Origin: Candidatus Oceanisphaera merdipullorum
GTDB lineage: Bacteria > Pseudomonadota > Gammaproteobacteria > Enterobacterales > Aeromonadaceae
Length of the DNA stretch: 39,935 nt
Assembly: GCA_018883865.1 (NCBI GenBank)
Contig: JAHLFI010000140.1
Span: 1-39,935 of the forward strand
Direction of reading: 5' to 3'
Under the pieces are notes generated by a model, which was given only the letters and a program-made list of their open reading frames with translations, was not told where the DNA came from and searched no databases. Below, in pieces: positions 34,483-39,935 of the stretch. Made by a program: the position numbers and the translations under genes. Within the stretch, counting starts at the first letter, position 1; every line of letters starts with the position of its first letter.

Positions 34483-34508
34483 TGTGTCAGTGACACAATC
34501 GTTATATT
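34483..34508 (+). promoter_or_regulatory. Palindromic operator candidate before the adenine deaminase gene
   Basis: TGTGTCA and TGACACA (34483-34489, 34491-34497) form a perfect 15-bp palindrome around one G. A -10-like TATATT follows at 34503-34508. The palindrome covers the space where a -35 and spacer would be, as repressor sites do. The regulator is not identified. The site lies between divergent genes. Confidence 0.5.
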
Positions 34509-34552
34509 TATTTCGCCACCACTGTGTTGGCCTAGGGCTCTGGAGACTCCTC

Positions 34553-35575
34553 ATGACCCATTTTATTAGTGCTTTGCCCAAAGTAGAGTTACACCTGCAC
34601 ATAGAAGGCACCTTGGAGCCGGAGCTGGTGTTTGCGCTTGCCAAGCGCAATGGTATCACTCTCAATTATTTAGATGAAAGCGCCTTACGCGCGGCCTATC
34701 AGTTTCACGACTTACAGTCGTTTTTAGATGTCTATTATGCTGGCATGCAAGTCTTGCTGACTGAGCTGGATTTTTTTGATCTTACTTGGGCCTACTTGGT
34801 GCGCTCGCACGCCGATAACGTGCGTCATGTGGAAATTTTCTTCGATCCGCAAGCGCATCTGGCTCGGGGTGTCCCTATGGCGTTTGTGGTGGAGGGGATA
34901 GTGCGCGCGCTAGAGCAGGCACAGCAACAATGGGGCTTAACCAGCCGACTCATAATGTCATTTTTACGTCACTTATCCGAAGCGTCGGCGATGGAGACGC
35001 TGCGCTTAGCCGAACCCTTTCGCTCACACTTATCGGGCATAGGGCTAGATTCGGCAGAAAAAGGCAATCCACCCGCTAAGTTTGCCCGCGTGTATGCACA
35101 GGCGCGTGCCCAAGGCTATCGCTTGGTGGCCCACGCGGGTGAAGAGGGGCCTGCCAGCTATATTCGTGATGCGCTAGATATTTTACAGGTAGAGCGCATC
35201 GACCACGGCGTAGCGGCCATTACCGATGCCCCCTTAATGGCGCGGTTAGCCCAAGCGCGCATTCCGCTGACGGTGTGCCCCTTGTCTAATTTGAAGTTAA
35301 AAGTTATTGGCCAGATGAGCGAATCACCGGTGCCGCAATTGTTAGCGGCGGGCGTGTGCGTCACCATTAACTCAGACGATCCCGCTTACTTTGGTGGCTA
35401 TATGAATGCCAACTATCAGGCATTACAAGACGGCTTGAAATTAAGCGATGCCGAGTTGTTGCAGTTGGCGCTGAATAGCGTCGAAGCCTGCTGGTTATCA
35501 CCACCAGAAAAAGCGCGGCTTAGTCAAGAAATCTATGCCCATGGTGACGCTTGTGGTGTGGTATTGGCGACGTAA
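34553..35575 (+). CDS. Adenine deaminase, AMP/adenosine deaminase superfamily (340 aa)
   Basis: A zinc hydrolase of the adenosine deaminase fold. The metal ligands are in ELHLHIEG (H14, H16), HAGEEG (H194) and NSDDPAYFGGY near the C-terminus. The form SDDPAYFGGY, together with CPLSNLKLKV, is typical of adenine deaminases (EC 3.5.4.2, Aah1-like) rather than of adenosine deaminases, which read TDDP with a different follow-up. It would convert adenine to hypoxanthine for purine salvage. I start at the ATG at 34553 with GGAGA seven bases upstream; in-frame sequence before it does not match the family. The substrate is inferred from motif type. Confidence 0.88.
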   Translation: MTHFISALPKVELHLHIEGTLEPELVFALAKRNGITLNYLDESALRAAYQFHDLQSFLDVYYAGMQVLLTELDFFDLTWAYLVRSHADNVRHVEIFFDPQAHLARGVPMAFVVEGIVRALEQAQQQWGLTSRLIMSFLRHLSEASAMETLRLAEPFRSHLSGIGLDSAEKGNPPAKFARVYAQARAQGYRLVAHAGEEGPASYIRDALDILQVERIDHGVAAITDAPLMARLAQARIPLTVCPLSNLKLKVIGQMSESPVPQLLAAGVCVTINSDDPAYFGGYMNANYQALQDGLKLSDAELLQLALNSVEACWLSPPEKARLSQEIYAHGDACGVVLAT

Positions 35576-35583
35576 TACTGGCC

Positions 35584-35621
35584 GCTAAAAACGGGAGCTA
35601 AAAAACCACGGCTAAAAAACG
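35584..35621 (+). repeat. Three short direct repeats, GCTAAAAAAC
   Basis: Copies start at 35584 (one A shorter), 35597 and 35611, at 13-14 base steps, just after the adenine deaminase stop codon. Function is unknown. No hairpin is formed. Confidence 0.5.
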
Positions 35622-35690
35622 ATAAGTAAGGTACTAAAGAATTAGGAGGCCTAGCCGATACCTTTATTATCGAGTTATAGGAGAGCTGGC

Positions 35691-36560
35691 GTGCGCATCA
35701 TATTATTACTGGTAGGGTTAACGTGCGCGAGCGCTTGGGCCCAGCCCCGCGCCTATATTGCTAATTTAGATCAGTCGTTGTGGCGGCTCACCGCAGACTC
35801 GGCCATTGAATGTCGCTTAGAGCACCCAATCCCTGGCTTTGGCACAGGTGCTTTTATTAGTCAGTCTGGAAAACAGATTAATTTAGTGTTCGCCTTAAGC
35901 CCGTTGCGTGCGCAGCCGCGTACCCAAACCGCCTCGCTGGTCAGCCAGCCGCCGCAGTGGCAACCGGGCCGCGGTGCGGTTGCCTTGTCGCGAGTCACCT
36001 TTTATCAGCAGTTTGACGCCATGGTTGAGCAACAAGCGGCTTGGGTGATGCTCGATGAACTGAGCCAAGGGCGCTGGCCAACATTTTATTTTGATGATTG
36101 GTATCGTAAAGGACAACCCACCAGCGTGGGATTATCCTCGGTCAACTTTCGGGCCCGTTACTCGGCATTTTTAGATTGTCAGGCCAGTCTGTTGCCATAT
36201 CGTTTTGAAGACATCGCCTTTAGCGTGCTCAATTACGTGAATAACGCCGACATGCTCACCGAGCATTCTAGCCAGCGTTTAGCCATGATTGCTGAATACG
36301 TGAAAGCGGATCCTAATATTGCTAAGGTGGTTATTAATACTTATACCGACAGCTTTGGTACCGCTTATCATAATAAACAGTTATCCGAAAAAAGAGCTAA
36401 GGCCATTAAGGCCTACTTTTTAGAGCTGGGGCTGCCCGAAGACAGCATCAGCCTAGAAGGACACGGTGAGCGCCGCCCGATTGCCGATAACCGTGACGCT
36501 GAGGGGCGCGATACCAACCGCCGCGTGGTGATAAGCCTAGGGGCGAAAACACAAATCTAA
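35691..36560 (+). CDS. motY: Flagellar T-ring protein MotY (289 aa)
   Basis: MotY forms, with MotX, the T ring around the basal body of sodium-driven polar flagella and helps anchor the PomAB stators. A signal peptide ends near residue 17 (ASAWA). The N-terminal MotY domain spans about 18-165 with the conserved ECRLEHPIPGFGTGAFISQSG. The C-terminal OmpA-like peptidoglycan-binding domain (170-286) includes NTYTDSFGTAYHNKQLSEKRA and GHGERRPIADN. The start is a GTG at 35691 with GGAGA upstream. No other flagellar gene is in the window; isolated motY loci are common in vibrios and relatives. Confidence 0.92.
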   Translation: MRIILLLVGLTCASAWAQPRAYIANLDQSLWRLTADSAIECRLEHPIPGFGTGAFISQSGKQINLVFALSPLRAQPRTQTASLVSQPPQWQPGRGAVALSRVTFYQQFDAMVEQQAAWVMLDELSQGRWPTFYFDDWYRKGQPTSVGLSSVNFRARYSAFLDCQASLLPYRFEDIAFSVLNYVNNADMLTEHSSQRLAMIAEYVKADPNIAKVVINTYTDSFGTAYHNKQLSEKRAKAIKAYFLELGLPEDSISLEGHGERRPIADNRDAEGRDTNRRVVISLGAKTQI

Positions 36561-36589
36561 CTCAGAAGAATCTGCATTCTGTTCACAAT

Positions 36590-36618
36590 AAAACACCGAG
36601 CCTTCCGCTCGGTGTTTT
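36590..36618 (+). terminator. Terminator of motY
   Basis: A perfect 12-bp stem, AAAACACCGAGC with GCTCGGTGTTTT, closes on CTTCC. It lies about 30 bases past the stop codon. Confidence 0.92.
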
Positions 36619-36736
36619 ATTTGGCGGGGGGCTCAAGCCTATTTTTATAACGGCGCTTTACAGGCATAATAGCCGCCTTATTTCGCATGATACTCGTCAT
36701 TTATGAAGGGTAAAAAATAATCAGTTAGGGATTGGG

Positions 36737-37528
36737 ATGACTTGGTTAATGTATTTGGCCTTGGGTGCTTTTGCTGGCACCTTAGCGGGCTTGTTTGGGG
36801 TGGGCGGTGGCTTAATTATTGTGCCGGTGCTGATTATTAGCTTTAAATTGCAAGGTATAGGCGGTGATTTAGTCACCCACATGGCGGTGGGTACCTCACT
36901 GGCCACCATTATGTTTACCTCAATCAGTGCTATTCATACCCATCACATCCGTCGAGCCATTGATTGGCGGTTAGCGGCTATGATGTCGGTGGGCATAGTA
37001 ATAGGTGCTTGGCTGGGCGGTTATACCGCCGATAAAATATCGGGGCCCATACTGCAACGCCTGATAGGTTTGTTTGCTTGGGTAATGGCGGCACAAATGC
37101 TGTTTGGATTGGCGCCAAAAGACGGCGCGAAACTGCCGGGTAAACCGATGCAGGCGGCGGCAGGTGGCATTATTGGCTGGGCCTCGGGTATTTTTGGCAT
37201 TGGCGGCGGCTCCCTCACGGTGCCGTTTTTAACTTGGTGCTCGGTACCCATGCAGCGCGCAGTGGCCGTGTCAGCTGTGTGTGGTTTCCCGATAGCCTTG
37301 GTTGGCGCCCTCAGTTATGTGGTGCATGGCTTGGATCATGCAGCGTTGCCACCCGAGGCGTGGGGGTATATTTATTTACCCGCTTTAATTGGCATTAGCC
37401 TCGCCAGCATGCCCTTTGCCCGACTAGGGGCTACGTGGGCACACAAGCTGTCTGCAATAGCACTTAAACGAGGCTTTGCCGCCTTCTTGGTGGTGGTCGG
37501 GGCCAAATTTTTGTTCTTCCCCAGTTAA
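36737..37528 (+). CDS. TauE/SafE family permease (263 aa)
   Basis: These inner-membrane proteins export small organic or inorganic anions such as sulfite or sulfoacetate. Eight hydrophobic segments are visible. Both halves carry the glycine-rich family motif: AGLFGVGGGLIIVPVL (about 16-31) and SGIFGIGGGSLTVPFL (about 151-166), showing the internal duplication. The polar HTHHIRRAIDWRLA loop lies between helices 2 and 3, as usual. The ribosome site (GGGATTGGG) is atypical. The gene has terminators before and after it, so it is transcribed alone. The substrate is unknown. Confidence 0.9.
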   Translation: MTWLMYLALGAFAGTLAGLFGVGGGLIIVPVLIISFKLQGIGGDLVTHMAVGTSLATIMFTSISAIHTHHIRRAIDWRLAAMMSVGIVIGAWLGGYTADKISGPILQRLIGLFAWVMAAQMLFGLAPKDGAKLPGKPMQAAAGGIIGWASGIFGIGGGSLTVPFLTWCSVPMQRAVAVSAVCGFPIALVGALSYVVHGLDHAALPPEAWGYIYLPALIGISLASMPFARLGATWAHKLSAIALKRGFAAFLVVVGAKFLFFPS

Positions 37529-37569
37529 GGCTAAGCCTCACACGATAGGCAGCCTATAACACCTTCAAT

Positions 37570-37601
37570 AAAAACGCCGAGTCTGAGGACTCGGCGTTTT
37601 T
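37570..37601 (+). terminator. Terminator of the TauE/SafE gene
   Basis: A perfect 14-bp stem (37570-37583 with 37588-37601) closes on TGAG and is followed by further T residues. It could act in both directions. Confidence 0.93.
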
Positions 37602-37935
37602 TGTATTGCGTGCTTAATGCTTACTGCCTGTCACTGAATCACATCTTTTGGTTATTCTTAATAGCGATATCAGGCACGGCACACAGCACGGCTCTTTCGA
37701 TTCGCCGTAGATTAAGGCCATCTGTGCTGGATAATGGCTGCGAATATTCACTGGATATTTGGTTCATTACCCAGCAAAGCTACACGCAGCAAGCTGCCCA
37801 TTCGGGCTCAAGCCGCGCCATCCTGTCGGCTAAGCAGACGCTCTCTGCCTTTCCATCTGCACAAGAGTGGGTTCTTAGCATTATTAATCGGCTCTGCCTC
37901 ATCGTGCCTTACATACGTGTGACCAATAAGCAGGC
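37602..37935. other. Intergenic region without a clear gene
   Basis: This stretch separates the TauE/SafE terminator from the small ORF after lpxM. It contains open plus-strand frames of up to 127 codons, but their translations are rich in Ser, Arg and Cys, show no domain and have no ribosome site. The composition is closer to coding DNA than that of the hrpA gap. It could be a decayed gene or a dispersed repeat; I cannot tell. Confidence 0.35.
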
Positions 37936-38058
37936 TTACTGCTCAGAGCTGGATTTTTGGCGCTGCTCTCGAGCAATCAAGTAGTCGTCGATACGAGCCA
38001 TTGACCATAGTACGGCTAAGCCGATGCTTAACCACAGTAGATACTCCAGTGCCACCAT
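37936..38058 (-). CDS. Possible small membrane protein coupled to lpxM (40 aa)
   Basis: The frame starts with an ATG that shares one base with the lpxM stop codon (TAATG). AGGA lies seven bases upstream, inside the end of lpxM. The product begins MVALEYLLWLSIGLAVLWSM, a single membrane helix (about 4-20), followed by a charged, probably cytoplasmic tail (ARIDDYLIAREQRQKSSSEQ). Ribosome site, overlap and membrane topology together support translation coupled to lpxM. I do not recognise a family. Too short for many gene finders, it could easily be missed in relatives. Confidence 0.55.
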   Translation of the reverse strand: MVALEYLLWLSIGLAVLWSMARIDDYLIAREQRQKSSSEQ

Positions 38059-39026
38059 TAGCGTTTCCTAATGGCACGAATACCCGCTTCATATCGGCCT
38101 TCTTCTGTGTCTACTTGGGTTTGAAAATATTTTAAAAACCACATGTATTGCTCGGGCCACTCGGTTAATAAGGCTTCAATTTCGGCGTTCATGGCGCGGG
38201 TGTCGGCGGTTAAATCACTAGTGGGGTAAGGCGCCATGGCGGGGCGGATCACTAATTCATAGCGATGCAGCTCTGTGTTATAAACGCTTAAAACCGGTAT
38301 GACCTTGGCTCCGGTCAGTTTCACCAATTTAGGCAGCGCCGGCAAGGTGGCTTTGGGCTCGCCAAAAAAAGGCACAAACAAGCTGGCTTCACGGCCATGA
38401 TCTTGGTCGGGTAAATAAAAAAAGTGCTTACCGCTTCTAATGGTTTTGATCACGGCTTTAATGCCTGCATCACGCTCATAAACGATGCCATTAAAGCGCG
38501 CGCGCTGACGATTAATAAACCAATCAAATACTTCATTCTTGGCACTGTGCATCATGGTGCACATGGGCAGACCTAATGAGGTTAAATACAAACCGCCTGC
38601 ATCTATGGCCCAGGTATGGGGGATCATAAAGATGATTTTTTCGTCCGCGGCCAAACAGGCATCCAGATGCGCTTGGCCATGGACTTTAAAGCGACCTTGT
38701 AAATAGCTTTTGCTGCGCGCCGTCCATTCGCCATAGCTGATAAAGGTCATTAAGCCGGCGCGAATAGAATGCGCCAACATGGCGTCCACTTGGCTTGCGG
38801 TAAGCGCTGGAAAACACAACTTAATATTGGTGCGCGCTATGTAACAGGGCTTTTTGGCCAAGCGCATTAACAGCGGAGTAAAGGCGCCGGCAAAGGCGTC
38901 GCGTGCGCGCACCGGCAGCCAAGCTAGCAGCCAGAGCGCGGCGATAGCGAGCCAAGTGGGCCAGTATTTAGGATGTAAGTAATGACGTTTAAAGGTGAGA
39001 TCATAAACGGGGTCAGCCACAGCCAC
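38058..39026 (-). CDS. lpxM: Lipid A late acyltransferase LpxM-type (322 aa)
   Basis: The enzyme adds a secondary acyl chain to the lipid A precursor at the inner membrane. The HX4D catalytic motif is HTWAID, in IIFMIPHTWAIDAGGLYL. YLPDQDHGREASLFVPFFG and the LPALPKLVKL segment resemble LpxM (MsbB) more than LpxL or LpxP. The opening LHPKYWPTWLAIAALWLLAW also matches the E. coli LpxM start and provides the membrane anchor (about 18-38). The start is GTG at 39026 with AAGGA seven bases upstream. It lies 54 bases after the DUF3025 gene, same strand, and overlaps a small ORF at its 3' end by one base. Length equals E. coli LpxM (323). Confidence 0.92.
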   Translation of the reverse strand: MAVADPVYDLTFKRHYLHPKYWPTWLAIAALWLLAWLPVRARDAFAGAFTPLLMRLAKKPCYIARTNIKLCFPALTASQVDAMLAHSIRAGLMTFISYGEWTARSKSYLQGRFKVHGQAHLDACLAADEKIIFMIPHTWAIDAGGLYLTSLGLPMCTMMHSAKNEVFDWFINRQRARFNGIVYERDAGIKAVIKTIRSGKHFFYLPDQDHGREASLFVPFFGEPKATLPALPKLVKLTGAKVIPVLSVYNTELHRYELVIRPAMAPYPTSDLTADTRAMNAEIEALLTEWPEQYMWFLKYFQTQVDTEEGRYEAGIRAIRKR

Positions 39027-39080
39027 AGTAGATTCCTTTTAATAAAGAGGCGTGCAGTGTAAGAAAAAATGACTGATAAA

Positions 39081-39893
39081 TCATCTGTTACCTGTTGGTG
39101 CGGGTGACTGACGGCGCGGCCGAAAATAATCCTGATTGTCGTAAAATGTGGTGTCTTGATTCTCAGGCCACCAATCGGGTATGCCCAGCAGCGGTAGGGG
39201 CAACAAAGGGCGCGGCTGATCAAATAAGGCGGTACGCGCAAGCTCAGTGGCCAGTATGGGGTCAAGATGGGCATATTGCTGAGCACGATTGAGCGAAAAA
39301 AAGCACGGCTCCACCTCAATCACCACGCATTTTGCCGTTAAGCCGATAAAAGGCACAAGTGCCTGTTCATATAATGCGTGACCAAAAATAAACGGCTGCC
39401 AATCGGTGCCAAAGCGCGCCCGCTGTTCAATAAACAAGGCCTGCCAATTATGCTGTTGCAACAATTGCTTCATTTCGGCGTGATCACTGACCACTAACAC
39501 CAGACCACATTCATCGAAATGGGTAATGCGATCGCGCCTCGGCGTTCGCGTTAAGCCGTGGGCATTAATGTCCGCCATATGCAAAGTGGTAAGGAGGGAT
39601 TTAGTGTTCGGAAACAAGGCCCAGATCAGGGCGCCAAAAAAATCATGCCAGTTGGATGCGCGGGTCGGCACCAAGCCCTGAGCGACGGCTTGTTCGTAGT
39701 AACAATTAAGTGCCGAAAACTCAGCATCATCAATAAAACGTACCGGCAAGGGCTCACCTGCCAATGAGAGAGTTAATCGTTGATTAAGCTCTGCTACCGT
39801 CGGCCAGTCGGGCCAAGTGAGATCCATTAGCCCCGTCAGTTGTGCCAATACGGCGTTACGCTGAATAACGTTAGCATCCCAAACCATAAACAT
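39081..39893 (-). CDS. DUF3025 family protein (270 aa)
   Basis: A soluble protein of unknown function. The family pattern is seen in SNWHDFFGALIWALFPNTKSLLTTLH (about 79-104), with RTPRRDRITHFDECG (116-130) and the later FIFGHALYEQALVPF (about 167-181) and LLPLPLLGIPDWWPENQ (233-249). No signal peptide or membrane helix is present. Two ATG codons are possible, at 39893 and 39887; the GGTGGG upstream fits the second better. The conserved His, Asp and Glu residues could form a metal site, but this is speculation. It is probably the first gene of a unit with lpxM. Confidence 0.82.
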   Translation of the reverse strand: MFMVWDANVIQRNAVLAQLTGLMDLTWPDWPTVAELNQRLTLSLAGEPLPVRFIDDAEFSALNCYYEQAVAQGLVPTRASNWHDFFGALIWALFPNTKSLLTTLHMADINAHGLTRTPRRDRITHFDECGLVLVVSDHAEMKQLLQQHNWQALFIEQRARFGTDWQPFIFGHALYEQALVPFIGLTAKCVVIEVEPCFFSLNRAQQYAHLDPILATELARTALFDQPRPLLPLPLLGIPDWWPENQDTTFYDNQDYFRPRRQSPAPTGNR

Positions 39894-39935
39894 CCCACCT
39901 ATGACGGTCTTTGAAAGTCGGCAAGCATACCCAAA

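Noticed and set aside
37601-37984. 127-codon plus-strand open frame
   Set aside because: No domain, no ribosome site, and it starts inside the terminator of the preceding gene and overlaps the better-supported minus-strand small ORF.

Overview
The window looks like a chromosomal segment of a halotolerant marine gammaproteobacterium. Many proteins resemble enterobacterial ones along their whole length (PpiC, YbjD, HrpA, RplY, YbjN, YbiT, NagD, LpxM), but it also has an ectoine operon and MotY of the sodium-driven polar flagellar motor. That mix suggests the Aeromonadales (Oceanisphaera, Oceanimonas or Zobellella type). The genus is inferred from gene content only. I saw no rRNA, tRNA, CRISPR array, transposase or prophage gene.

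Layout. 1-670: a cold-shock protein on the minus strand, then the divergent control region of the ectoine operon. 670-4740: ectA-ectB-ectC-ask, the whole route from aspartate semialdehyde to ectoine plus its dedicated aspartokinase, closed by a clear terminator. 4790-9535: ppiC, the OLD-family gene ybjD, an unknown membrane protein, a YcaD-like MFS transporter and the lipoprotein gene slyB. 9535-10300: an AT-rich gap with two possible small ORFs. 10300-14690: hrpA and rplY. 14700-19310: an NYN-domain protein divergent from a DUF3087 protein, a palindromic intergenic element, a DUF1294 protein and a large MscS-type channel. 19400-23490 (minus): a CBS4-PAS-GGDEF-EAL c-di-GMP protein, a 2-oxoglutarate/Fe(II) oxygenase of the prolyl-hydroxylase type and YbjN. 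23480-27450: a two-domain universal stress protein (USP) behind a 14-bp tandem repeat array, cysQ, and the ABC-F gene ybiT. 27500-34370 (minus): two more USPs in line with a SulP transporter, then a CPA2 antiporter coupled to nagD, then mtgA. 34480-37600: adenine deaminase, motY and a TauE/SafE permease. 37930-39893 (minus): DUF3025 protein, lpxM and an overlapping 40-residue membrane ORF.

How the genes fit together. Much of the content concerns salt, envelope and general stress: ectoine synthesis for high osmolarity, an MscS channel for solute release on downshift, a K+/H+-type antiporter, a SulP anion transporter with USP partners, three USPs, CysQ (pAp removal, salt-sensitive in the family), cold-shock protein, SlyB, MtgA and LpxM. 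These are mostly separate transcription units, not one system.

The least explained signals are non-coding or very small: the repeated TTAGTTAG motif before ectA, the competing hairpins between ectC and ask, the AT-rich gap before hrpA, the palindromic element near 16.0 kb, the 14-bp repeats before the USP gene, the 15-bp palindrome before the adenine deaminase gene, and the small ORF coupled to lpxM. No obviously new multi-gene system was recognised.
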